From Tubiluchus corallicola (taxonomy: Eukaryota; Priapulida; Priapulimorpha; Priapulimorphida; Tubiluchidae): a stretch of 64,000 nucleotides of DNA. Shown here piece by piece: positions 1 through 10,690 of this stretch. Position 1 is the first letter of the stretch, and every line of letters begins with the position of its first letter. The stretch covers positions 126,001 through 190,000 of the forward strand of contig JAQGDQ010000418.1 of NCBI GenBank assembly GCA_030141605.1, in the 5' to 3' direction. A model generated the notes under the pieces. That model was not told the origin of the DNA and did not search any database. It worked only from the letters and a program-made list of their open reading frames with translations. Made by a program: the position numbers and the translations under genes.

Positions 1-277
1 CGCATCATCTACCTTCTTCATTCCTTATTTCACAATCCATGGTGGCTTAACAAGGTTCCCTTTTATATAGTACCTTAATATAGTATTTCTAGCAAGTCAG
101 AATTTATTTTTTTTTGCTGTTTTCAATTATACGAGATGTTGTACAAGTGTATTTGTATTAAACATTCAAACAGAAGAGCATGTTATCTGTTTTTGCCCAC
201 TTATGACTCACCTTCGTGAAGATAACACTGAACTGAATTTTCACGATCTGCATGAATTTTTCAATAGAAACCCAATT

Positions 278-490
278 GTGAATTTGTAAATAACTCTTTA
301 AGCAATTTTTGGACAGTAATGATCATATTATGTTGTCAAAAGTGTGTATCATGAATTTGTAAATAACACTTGAGCTGTTTTTGGACAGTAATGATCATAT
401 TATGTGGTCAAAAGTGTGTATCGTGAACTTGTAATTAACTCTTGAGCTGTTTTTGGACAGTAATGATCATGTTATATGATCAAGAGTCCT
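278..490. repeat. 72-bp tandem repeat, three copies
   Basis: The string GGACAGTAATGATCAT recurs at 311, 383 and 455, exactly 72 bp apart, inside a longer unit that also carries GTGAATTTGTAA and TCAAAAGTGTGTATC. It probably lies in the intron after the last visible carboxypeptidase exon. I see no gene in 1-657. Confidence 0.9.
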
Positions 491-657
491 TTTTTTGTAG
501 TGAACTATGGACTGAACCAAAATATCATGTTCGACTATCTCTTAATCAGTCAATAAACATACATAATATAATAAATATATTATTGCAGTTTGCTGGTGAA
601 ATAAACTGAATTTAAATTTGAAAATTTGAATTTTGCAATTTGATTAAAGAAAGTTAC

Positions 658-2222
658 ATTTGTCCTAGTGTATTCGTAGCCATCCGGATTGCCAACAGGG
701 ACAAAGTACCAAACAACAGTCTGCCGCAGACTCTGCGTTTCCTCATCGTCACCTTTAACGAGCTGAAAATAAGCTTCGTTAGTAAATGTTAATTACAAAA
801 TTTAACCAAAAACGTTTCGAGGCGAAACTTCTCTTAGTGGATTGCCAAAAATTAAAAAAGAACGGGATTTGTCCAAGTTACACCGTCTAAAACAGCTTTA
901 ACTTGAGGGAAGAAGAAAAGCTGCCGAAACCCAAATCCAGATGAGGATTCCTCCTGATGACTCCGTTTGTGGTGTCGATGTTGTGTGGAGCAGCGAGGTT
1001 TGTGGCCTTGGCTGTGGCTGTTCTGATTAGCTCTACACTACAGTGACTGTCTCAACATGTCTCAAAATGAATAAATAAAATAGAATCAAAGAAAGATTAT
1101 GTTTCAGGTAACCTGTGAAAACCGAAAATGCAAGGTGCACAGGTTACCTTATAAAACATGAAACAACATTATGACAAACTACGTACCAAACTACCCAAGG
1201 ATGGGTTTAGATGAGATTAGTTTAGACTTCAATTTATTCGTCTCATTCTAAATTCAACATAATATAATAATATACAATATTTAATTATGAATACTTTTTT
1301 TGTCAAACACGGAAGAAAAATTAAAGAGTTATGCACCTTAATTCTTGCACAAAAAGATATTAAATTTCACTTACCTGGTACAAGAAACGGCACTATAGAA
1401 CAAGCATATTTACTTGTTCTACAAGAAGTCTGTATTTGGCGGTAATAAATAACAGTTAAACAGAAAAATCACAAGACACAAACATTACATTGTAGTAAAT
1501 AAAAACAACACATACTCGATCTATGAGCTGTAAGACAGTAGCCGGAGATATCCAGTCTCTTCCACCCATCCCGGCATCAATAAATATTGCTGGTTTGTTG
1601 TCGGTGCCACCCTCTGCAACCTGCAAAACAGTAAACATTACATCATTACAGATAATATGTACCAGCAGTGAACTATCAGCTGATGCCAATTTGCACCTTG
1701 GAACATTTTTGTGCTTTTTCCTTGCAATGTGTTGACCTGTCCTGGTTACCCAACATATAAAAGGCTTTAGAAACTATCAGAAAAGCAGGCAGCTCTCACT
1801 GAAATAAATATTAAGTAGCAGGGCAGCAAAATCAGTTTTCCCATCTTCCGTCCATCCATCCATTCATTCACCCACCAGGCTTGCCCCTGCTTAACTTTGA
1901 TTAATAAAAAACTATAAATGAATACAGCTATTCCAGACTATGGCGTAAATTGGTTTTTCACCTATGTGCAAATGATAACAAAACCAGGAGAATTGCAAGG
2001 TACACTCACCCGAACAAGGTATGTGTTTCGACCCTCGTAGCTCTTCCCAAGGTAGATTCTGGTCACATACTGTCCGTATTGAGAATGTGTGTGCAAATCA
2101 ACTATGTAGTCATTTATCTGGAAGTGGAAACAGCAATATAAATAAATAAATAAATTATAAATAAATAAATAATTTATAATATATCATAAATAAATAATGA
2201 TATACAATAATAATAATTATTA

Positions 2223-2274
<52 letters not shown>

Positions 2275-2842
2275 TATTGATAATTATTTATTAATAATTT
2301 ATAAATAAAGCAAATTTTTTTGCAGGCAGCATATTTTCAGTTACACAGATTATAAATCATAAGTTAGAACAAAGAGTTAGCACTACACACCAACAACTTT
2401 GCAAAAACTGAGTGTTTTGTTATATCGAAAAAAATTAAACATTTAATTGCATTTAAATCCTTACTTAGTAGCTCCCATCACACTGACAACAAAATTTATA
2501 AAATCTAGCAGCAGTACATACTAAACTAAAACCTCTAATGCGCATATATCGTAGTAAAATTACCAAATTCGTCTTGTGCCAAAAAACAATTAACAAAAAT
2601 GTAATAAGTAGTTATTAGCTACGACTATTTTGATGTAATATAATGTAAAATTTATTTATATAGAGCACTACATCATTTAAAATTTCAGCACAGTGAACGA
2701 TGAAATACATTTAAAATTCATAAGAAACATAAAATTTAAAAGGCGCTAAAAATTAAAAATAAGGACAATTAATAAGCATCAAAGTTTACTTACATCATCA
2801 AATGAATTATACTGGTTGATGTTCACATCTTGTTTTGTACCA
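658..2842 (-). CDS. M14 carboxypeptidase-like protein, internal exons (partial gene)
   Basis: Four minus-strand exons join in phase. They lie at 2794-2842 (49 nt, ending ...NINQYNSFDD), 2010-2117 (36 codons, INDYIVDLHTH...YLGKSYEGRNTYLVR), 1516-1620 (35 codons, VAEGGTDNKPAIFIDAGMGG then RDWISPATVLQLIDR) and 658-762 (35 codons, ...VVWYFVPVGNPDGYEYTRTN). All borders are AG acceptors and GT donors. The order and wording (IGKSYEGR, KPAIFIDAGIHAREWISPAT, VNPDGY in known members) are those of the M14A/B metallocarboxypeptidase catalytic domain, which normally removes C-terminal residues using a Zn held by H-x-x-E and a later H. Here the HAREW segment reads GGRDW, so the first His and the Glu ligand are absent. 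The propeptide and signal exons (to the right) and the remaining catalytic exons (left of position 1) are not seen. The first exon (2794-2842) is the least certain. The family call is sure; activity is doubtful. Confidence 0.85.
2215..2275. repeat. (AAT)n microsatellite
   Basis: Some 15 or more ATA/AAT triplets in an A/T-only stretch (about 2140-2310) inside a carboxypeptidase intron. Confidence 0.95.
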
Positions 2843-3203
2843 CTTGAACACAACATGAGATGACAAAAAATAAAACTGAATTAAATGCTATAATAAACTT
2901 TATTTATTAAGTTAACAAAACAAACAAACAAACAAACAAATGAAATAAACGTATCACATTATAAGACTAGATGCAGTTTACAGATCTAAAATATTTGAAG
3001 AACAATTGAAGACGGTTTACTTTATTTATATCAAATTTATAAATAATTTAACATGTTGAAGAAACAGTAGAAATGACTGAAAAAGTGACCAACATTTTTA
3101 ATTATCACGATTTTCTCAGTTTGAAAAACCCTGTGCATTTCCGTGCAAGAACAAATTTTCGCATTACTGTACATCATTGCAGTTCTCTTGTTTAGTTTAA
3201 TTC

Positions 3204-3528
3204 TTACGGCACATCCAAACTAGCAAATTTTCTGGCCAAGTAAACTCGCCAAGTAACTCGCAAGCATGTTCAGACTAAAGAACGAAACTTACTGTGAGTT
3301 ACTCTCAAACAGCAAGTGCAAGCTGACTCTCCCTTCTCTGCTCAATGCGAGAAGTAAAGAGAGTAACTTGCCGCAGCTAGACAGTAACTCACAGGAAATC
3401 ATCGCGCAACAACTGCACGACACTTTACAATAATTTACAGAGTAACTCGCATAACACTTCACTCTTGCAAGTTTGCTGTCAGAAAGAAAACTCCTGACAG
3501 AAAACTCTCTAGTGTGAATGTGCCATTA
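3204..3528. mobile_element. MITE-like element, family F copy 1
   Basis: The left end begins TTACGGCACATCC...CTAGCAAATTTTCT. The right end, reverse-complemented, begins TAATGGCACATTC...CTAGAGAGTTTTCT, so the ends are imperfect terminal inverted repeats of about 35 bp. The interior is rich in GAGTTACT / AGTAACTC half-palindromes. It has no ORF, so it is non-autonomous. Related copies lie at 4618-4934 and 44235-44946. No target duplication could be settled by eye. Confidence 0.7.
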
Positions 3529-4617
3529 GGAACATGATTTACTTCATATGAGAGGCTTTTATATAGGTTTTCTATAAACCTGTTAGAATCAATAATTATA
3601 GCTGATCATGTACACATATGTACTGCTTCGAGTCTCTATTATACTGATAAATAACAGTTTAAATCAACTATTAGGAATATGCATATGTCACATAACAGCA
3701 CGGGGTGTTTTAGCCTAAAAAGTAGCTTTTTGAACAGTACAAAAGCAAAGATGCTTAACTAAAATTTTAAAAAGTGCAGGCTTAATTGGTTAGGGCATGC
3801 CTTGCATACTTGTACATCTAACTTTGACAATGATTTAGAAGACAATACAGCACTATTAGGCAAATTCTCTTTGGCAAAGAGATAATTCAAATGCAGCCCT
3901 AGCAGCCCTATTTGCATCTGGTTTCAAGTTCAAGCTAAATCTTAATCCATAATGCAGAGATGGGGTATTAGCATAAATGCTATTTGCCCCTCAACTATAC
4001 TAAATTAGCTTAAACTGAAATTTTAAATGTAGTGGTACCACTGCAGATAGAGGAAGGTCATGCCATCAGAAGATTTTGTTCCCATTAATCTTGGTTTGAT
4101 TACGAACGCGATAAATTACATGCAAAACTAAAACTGCTAATGCCTAAAAACAACAACTGAAAAATCTTAATCGATGCATCAACTATGAAAACATGAAAAA
4201 AAAACATAAAAAATTATGGCAAAATGAAACATACCGGCTCAAAACACATGCAAGTACCAGTGCAAAAACAAAGAACCTAAGGAACCACATAGTGAAAAAA
4301 TGATCACAAATAATCTACTATGTAGAATAAATGCAACAAAAATGGTCTCATTTTCACCGACAGCTATTCACGCTGTCGTGTTGTTTACTCAGCTGCTGTG
4401 TATCACACGAGAGTCTATCTAAAAACTCCTATATAAATAAATGCTCAACTTAACACTGTATAATACAAGGTACTGCTAAAACAGAAATCTACATAGCACA
4501 GAACAAAGTTGCTTTAACCATTATGTAATGGCAAAAATACATAATAAACTTGAAGTATTAATTGCATTTGTATTACAGAAAGCGTAAAAGCAATGCTCTA
4601 ATTAAATGATCATCTCT
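3529..4617. other. AT-rich intergenic or 5' intronic DNA, nothing recognised
   Basis: There is no ORF with family signatures. The 5' exons of the minus-strand carboxypeptidase gene should lie between 2843 and about 5700, but I could not identify them. Confidence 0.5.
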
Positions 4618-4934
4618 AACGACGAGTTCAGACTAGTAAGTTTTTTGTCGCGAATTTTCCCTCTGATAGCAAACTCACAAGTGCAAACTGCTTTGCGGGT
4701 TGCAGTTAGAAAGTTACTGCAAACTATATTTTCAATTCAATTTCAATTTTTTACTTGAAATAAATTGATTTACTGTCTAGCGTGAATGCCGACACAGTGA
4801 GTTACTCTCGACAATTCTCGCAGTGAGTAGAGAAGAGAGTGTCAGACAGTAACTCTCAGCAGATTTTGCGCTGTAGTCTGAACACCCTTGCAAGTAACTT
4901 GACAAGAAAACTTGCTAGTCTGAATGCGCCGTAA
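4618..4934. mobile_element. MITE-like element, family F copy 2
   Basis: The left end AACGACGAGTTCAGACTAG and the reverse-complemented right end TTACGGCGCATTCAGACTAG are near-matching inverted ends, followed by TAAGTTTTTTGTC and CAAGTTTTCTTGTC respectively. The interior again carries CAGTAACTCTC and GAGTTACTCTC motifs shared with the copy at 3204. There is no coding capacity. Confidence 0.75.
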
Positions 4935-4971
4935 AGCTTATTATGACTTGAAAATAACTTGAAGCAAAATG

Positions 4972-5059
4972 ATATTATATTTTATTGACGTAATTAACAT
5001 AATTTATTGTCCACTTCAGCAAAATAAATTATGTAAATTACGTCAATAAAATATAATAT
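4972..5059. repeat. Long hairpin, 37-bp arms
   Basis: Arm 4972-5008 and arm 5023-5059 are reverse complements with one mismatch in 37, separated by a 14-base loop (5009-5022). Both arms contain TATTGACGTAATT-type sequence. See the finding on this hairpin. Confidence 0.9.
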
Positions 5060-5461
5060 GAAATATAATTTTAAATGCATTTACCTATTCAACATACTTG
5101 TTGGGGCACAAAGAAGCATTTGTAGGAGAATAAGACATATACTTGTCTAACTATGTGACAACAGCTTAACTTTCTGGAATATTTCCTCAAAGACTGACTT
5201 AGACTGATATCACCACTTCAAAACGTATTTAAGAGACTGCTACCTCCTTACACGTTTTACAATAAGGAAATATGATAAAATACTAAGTAAAACAATGCCT
5301 CACTAAAAGACGAAAATTAAAAAATTTGAAAGCTTGGTAGCTACTAGAAAACTGAGGATACATTTATGACAAAATATTCTTATAATGATACGACTAATAG
5401 CAAAAACTATCACAAATGCTGTACTTCAGTCTTCTGTTACAAGATAATGATTACTTTGTTT

Positions 5462-5467
5462 TATTGA
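5462..5467 (-). terminator. Possible poly(A) signal for the ankyrin/SOCS gene
   Basis: TTTATT on the plus strand reads AATAAA on the minus strand, about 285 nt past the stop codon at 5750-5752. It is the canonical hexamer, but this is AT-rich DNA where chance matches are common. Confidence 0.4.
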
Positions 5468-5749
5468 TTAACTATTCTGTTGTTTTGAGGTTGTTGAAGA
5501 TTTGGTTGTCCGGGTTACTTTAAATTAGCCCCAGCTGCAACGCCAAGCCTTTGGAAGGACATATGTCACCCTGTTGTGAATTTTGGGATCAGCAAAGATA
5601 ACAGAAGATACTCCAGATTTCTATCCCTCACAGTACATGGCATCAGAGACCGATCATCAAGTTCCATGAAAGTTTTGGAACCTGAAAATGATTTACGAAT
5701 CACAGCACAAATATTTAGCATAGCTTAATATTTCACATCCCTGTACTAA

Positions 5750-8700
5750 TCAATGGACTGGATAGAGCTTCCGTATTAGATACTCGTGCAGCTCTTGGGG
5801 AAGTTCAAACGTGCGCACAGCATCCGGCAGGTAGAGGGCGTTAGTAATCAGCACCTGTATGTTCTTCCGGCAGATTTGTTTAAGACTAGGTGGTATGGAT
5901 TGACAGTACCACGTGAGAAATTCAGGCTCGATGCGATCTCGGAGTTTTGGCATGATATTCCTGGCGTGCAACCACTCCGCCAGGTTCAACGTGTCACACT
6001 CGTTCATTATCAAACATTTCATGGCGGCAACGTTGCGTTGTACGACGCGTTCGTTGCGAAACTTGTCCACCGCTTGCATGCATGTGTACAATGGCGTCTC
6101 ACGTGAATGGTCCATGAAGTCTATGTTGCTGCCGCCACGTATCAGCTCCGTGATGATGTCGGCTAGTCCCCACCAGGCGGCGTAGTGCAGCGCAATTTTG
6201 CCGAACGTGTTGGGCTGGTTGACTAGAGAGCCAGCTTTGATGAGACACTTAACGGTTTCCGTACTGTTGTGGACGAGCCCGTTTTGTACACAAACGTGCA
6301 GAACAGTGTTCTGATTGTTGCCACGCTGATGAATGTCTGCACCTAAAAACAAGCTTGCGAATAATTTCATTCGATGAAGTAAAATGATTCAATAATTAGC
6401 TAGAACAGTTTGCAGAATCATTAACTAATCATCTTCATTATCCAATGAAGATCTCCTAACAATAGGCACCTTCAACAAGTTACCACTTTGATAGAGAAAA
6501 ATGTTTTATAAAAAATTTTTGAGCCATGCTTAAACCTTTTTACTTCCAGTAAAATTGACAATTATATTCTTTAATTGTTAAATTGATAATTAATCTAGTA
6601 GCACAATTTAATACAATAAGCGGACTTTGCATAAAACAGACTATTTCTGGTTGTCCAATCTACCACATTAGCATGGCACATGTCCGGACAGAGATCTGAT
6701 GGCCAGTTGGCGCAATGTGCTGCTCGTTTATCTCGCAAGGTCCAACTTAAAATACACTGTCTAGACACAATACATTGCAATACGCTGCTCGTTTATTTCA
6801 CAAGGTCCAACTTAAAATACACTGTCTAGACACAATACATTAGCTAACCTTGTCAGCTAGCCAAGTGAGTATAAGTGAGGGAACACTGTAGCACCGGCGT
6901 ATTACATTTGGACCTGTTAAATCCGACGATATCAATAATGACAGTAACAGACAAACCTTGCTATAATGCCCCCTTTATAATGCTAACCTCTTAATGCACA
7001 AACTTTCACAAAATGTGAATATTTGCATAGAGAAGTATGAATTAATACAACTCATTATAATGGCAAAAGCGCTTAACGCCAACATCTTTGTAGTGCCAAA
7101 GTAGGCGGTATAAACAGGTTCAACTGCAGTTCATATATGAACATTAACCCAGTTCAACCTAGTAAAAGGCAAATATAATCAATTCTAAATTATAGACTTT
7201 AATAGTACATAAATATAACGTTACCGAAAGCCTGAAATCATGGCCTACGTGTAGTTTCATTTCAGAATGTAGAAAATCTGTTCTTAACTTTTATGACAAT
7301 AAGTCAGACGACTCTGGGTGCTACTAACACTACTCTCAATTAATCTAACTGCAACAGCACAGTAAATTCAAATTATAACAACTAAAGACTACCAACCGGC
7401 TTTGATCAACGAGTCAGCTAGCGCTTTCCTTCCGTGGTAAGCAGCTTTCTGCAACGGTGTCCACCCATAACGATCTCGCATGTTCACCTGTGATCCGGCA
7501 GCTAAAAGAGTCTGAAAATCGTGCAGGTATCAGAATACCTAGACGTGAGTTAGCAACATAGAAGCTCACTACGTTTACCTTTCTTTATCTTTAACTACAA
7601 TATTTCAGCCAACTGTATAAACTACTTTGTTTTTCACTGTCGTTTATCGTCTTTTACTTTACAAAAAAAAATCAGGTACCTGCATTGTCACTGGTGTAGT
7701 GGCTAGCAGAGCTGCCCAGATAGTAAACGATCTGGGTTCGAATCCCAGTGGTGGTTAAAAACGTTTATAATTTAGTACTCCTTTCGTGTATCTATATGAT
7801 TGCTTATGTGCAGTGCCTTGATACAATGTGGACTTTGATTTACCGTTCATAGATCTCTAGTAACTCATAGAGTAAATTTCTTAGTATTAAAAGTAGTTTA
7901 TCTCCGTGACGTAGTGATTAGCATAGTTAGCCAAAGAACAAAAAGCCTGGGTTTGAGTCTCAGTGGTGGTGGAAATCTTTTTACTAAATTAGTAAATTAG
8001 TTTACACACTTACTAAATTAGTATTGCATTCGTGTGTTCATTAGATTGCTAGTATTATATGGATTTTGGTCAGTAATGTTTAAACAGAAGTCATACTAGT
8101 CATACTAGTAACCTTCTTATGCTTATGTAAACAAGGCAGCTGAAAAGCTGAGTCATCATTGCATAGGCGTATGCTTCAACCAAAGTTAAGAAAAAAACAA
8201 GACTGGACACTAGTGGACAGCAGACGGTTTATGACAACCTGGGTTCAATACCCATTCTGTGAAGTTTCATTTGCCATGCTGGTTTTAGCTGTTATTACGG
8301 AGAAGAGATATATCGGGTGGGGCAAAAAAATTTGCCGTGTGTGACTACAATAACATTACAAGCATTATTAAAATGTCAAAATAAGTCACAATTTTTCAGT
8401 GTGATACTACAATAAATTAGTTTACAGGAGAGAAGACACATGGTGACCATCCAACAGCAATGCTTAAGAAGAAAAAACCCCAGCTGGCCTTGGCAGAACT
8501 ACCCAAGTCACATGCACACACTGAGTTTACATGATTGGCTAGTAAAACACACTAGCCAGCAACCATATATGGGACAGCACTGACCAAGGCCACAACCTGG
8601 ATTAAACGTGACACAGTTCAATAAAAAAAAATTTAAATGTAGGTGGCAACACGTATTAAATTATTATTGCGGTACGTTAAATTAAGAATCGCAAATGAAA

Positions 8701-10329
8701 TGTGCAACATCAGCTAATCGTCAATTGAAAGTTGGCACATCACATCAACTATTTAAAGCATTCAACACATGGCAGAAAAACAATAAAGAAACCAACCAGT
8801 TTACACCACAGAAAAAGTGCTGATAAAGATTTGTGTTAAGAAAAAATGTAGCTTAATCCTATCAACTACAATATTAGAGACAGTGTACAGAGCTATGTGA
8901 CTTTGATGTAGAGGAACAAAAGACAACCATATATTCCTTAAAAAAGTAAGAAACTGCCAGCTAATAGAAGAAATACCTTTGTCTACTTTGCAGTGGAAAT
9001 GGCAGACTAATATAATAAAGCACTTGCTGTAACTTGTAACATTATATATTTAGTGATGCACAAAATTTACCCACATTTAATTTTTTGAGAATTTTGTTGT
9101 TTTAAAACTTCTGTACTTCAGTATTTTAATATTTCTGTATTTTAATAAAACAAAGGGAATGGCCTACATTTTTTGTGCCTATGTAAAGCTACCAACAGGA
9201 AACACTAAAACTGCACAGATTTAGCCAAAATAAACTATTTTATTGAAAACAGTAAAGACATTTCATAGCAACAGACTCATCAGCTTAAGGTGGTAATATT
9301 GTATCTGACTACAACAGGGAAGCCCAGATTAGGCGAAGGCTATGTCACAAGTAGGACACAACCAATGTGACAGAGGGTAGTGTTAGCAGAATTGAAGCCA
9401 TAATGACTCTTACGCTTATTCATAATTGTCTGTAATGTCACTGTGGTAATTTTAAAGCGATTCCATTATTTTCTTCTTAGAACATTGTGATCAAAATCTT
9501 GGCACATTTTTTGCACCACCTAATACATACATCCATTTGTGAATAAAACTTCTCTGATCCTAGATAATAAGAGATGTTCTGGTCTTAAGTTCGGCGCAAT
9601 TTATTAGTGTTTCCATCAGATACCGGGCAAGTGCTGGTTTGGCAGTGCAAAGGCTATTTCAGGTCGTTAACAAAGTAAGAATAAATGAATCATTAAGTTT
9701 AACAGCACACAAAAAGGATACTATAGATTATTTTATTCCTCTAACCCTTATGCTAGTAGTACTCAGTATGGTACACAGCTGACATACTGATGTAGCTGAC
9801 TCACTGACGAAGAGTGCTATTCAAGTAATTAAGAAGTCTAGCAAATATCAAAAACTCAGTCAAACGCCTTGTGTTGGGAAACACTAACTTTTGCAATTCA
9901 TAGCTTGCGTGTTCAGGCATTCTCGGTGTAATAACTGTATGCTTGTTGTTAACATAACAGTGCAGTTAGTTAAAATGAAGCAGTGGCTGTTTTTATCTGT
10001 TAACATAAATCATTACAATTTCTTCACTGCCGCTGAATCTTAACAATCCCCGACGGGTATAAAGAAAAAGGTACCCGTGTAAACACTACATTTCATAACT
10101 TCCTTACCTCAGCTATCACATGATGATTAAGAGAAACCGCTTGTCCCAACGGAGTACAGCCATCTTTGACACTCGGCGCATCCACATTATCCCAAACTCG
10201 GTTCACATTGACCCCGGCCCGGATCAGCTGCTGCAGGGACAAAATGTCGTTCTTCATCACGGCTATGTGGAGTCGCCGTACTGCGTCCGACATGCCATTC
10301 TCAGGGTCAGCTGCTTGCGTGTTACCCAT
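5750..10329 (-). CDS. Ankyrin-repeat and SOCS-box (ASB) family protein, complete, 3 exons
   Basis: Exons at 10108-10329 (74 codons, start at 10327-10329), 7397-7511 (115 nt) and 5750-6342 (593 nt, stop TGA) join in phase to give 309 aa. Donor and acceptor are GT/AG throughout, although the exon 2 donor (G|GTTGGT) is weak. About six ankyrin repeats fill residues 15-235 (examples: DGCTPLGQAV, YGWTPLQKAAYHG, FGKIALHYAAWWG). A C-terminal SOCS box starts at about residue 265 with a perfect elongin-BC box, SLKQICRKNI, followed by a degenerate Cul5 box, FELPQEL. Known ASB proteins are substrate receptors of elongin B/C-Cullin5 ubiquitin ligases in the cytosol; the ankyrins bind the substrate. The length fits the smaller ASBs. 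The N-terminus MGNTQAAD fits a myristoylation signal. I cannot say which ASB orthologue it is. Family confidence is high. Confidence 0.92.
6721..6842. repeat. 65-bp direct duplication in ASB intron 2
   Basis: TGCTCGTTTA starts at 6721 and again at 6786. The two copies share AAGGTCCAACTTAAAATACA and the following CTGTCTAGACACAATACATT. This is a recent local tandem duplication. The rest of the intron (6343-7396) shows nothing else recognised. Confidence 0.9.
7683..7850 (+). mobile_element. tRNA-derived SINE, copy 1
   Basis: A pol III A-box-like stretch (TAGTGGCTAGCAG, 7697-7709) and a perfect B box (GGTTCGAATCC, 7735-7745) are 25 bp apart. They are followed by a non-tRNA body (TTTAGTACTCCTTTCGTGT ... 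GATTGCT ... TGTGGACTTTGAT) shared with the neighbour at 7895. No acceptor stem pairs across the ends, so this is a SINE and not a working tRNA gene. Confidence 0.75.
7895..8080 (+). mobile_element. tRNA-derived SINE, copy 2 (diverged)
   Basis: The A-box TAGTGATTAGCAT (7912-7924) and a decayed B box GGTTTGAGTCT (7950-7960) precede CAGTGGTGGT. The same body follows (TTTAGTA...CATTCGTGTG...GATTGCT...ATGGATTTTGGT). It has the same orientation as copy 1, about 215 bp away. Confidence 0.7.
8185..8300 (+). mobile_element. tRNA-like SINE fragment
   Basis: CTGGGTTCAATACCCA at about 8240 is a B-box-like T-arm with a 5-bp stem. The preceding CTAGTGGACAGCAGA is a weak A box. It has no acceptor stem. It may be a different SINE family from the two copies just upstream. 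Confidence 0.45.
8301..10107. other. Rest of ASB intron 1, nothing recognised
   Basis: AT-rich intron sequence without tandem arrays, ORFs with family signatures or clear transposon ends. Confidence 0.5.
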
Positions 10330-10605
10330 TGCAACTTCCAGACATCACCGCAGGTTGCTTAGCAACGTAACATCTGCCGATTTCAATACAATTAACTAAC
10401 AAGCAAAATATGCAAGTCTGTATTAAAAATATTGCTACAGTCCGAACTAAAACATTGAAATGTCTGACTATAAATCGTGTAATGGATTTTTCGTATTTTT
10501 CAAATTGAACCAATTATTTTAGTACAACATGCTGAATATTGACAACTCAATTAAAAAGCCCCTTTTTATGTAAAATATAGAAGGCAGTGGTTAGAGGTAC
10601 TCGTC

Positions 10606-10690
10606 TTTTCTGCGATACCAAATGCAGATCCATATCCGTAGCTATTTTTGCAACAAATACGGATGCGTGCTTTTTGTGGCATTTACAAAA
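10606..10690 (-). repeat. Inverted partner of the 12887-12978 repeat
   Basis: On the minus strand this reads GCCACAAAAAGCACGCATCC, then GTATTTGTTGCAAAAATAGC, then TACGGATATGGATCTGCATT. The plus strand at 12887-12978 is nearly the same. The units are rich in CGGATCCGTATT-type words. Confidence 0.8.

Noticed and set aside
806-840. Minus-strand CGAAACG preceded by CACTAAGAGAAGTT, resembling a hammerhead tail
   Set aside because: The CTGATGA half of the core is missing (CTAAGAG), and stem II would be only about 3 bp. At best it is a decayed relic.
1378-1437. Possible extra carboxypeptidase exon (minus strand, good CAG|GTAAGT donor)
   Set aside because: It is 55 nt long and would break the phase between the exons at 1516-1620 and 658-762, which join well without it.
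7683-7760. True tRNA gene
   Set aside because: A and B boxes are good but no acceptor stem or anticodon arm forms, and the sequence continues into a body shared with a neighbour.
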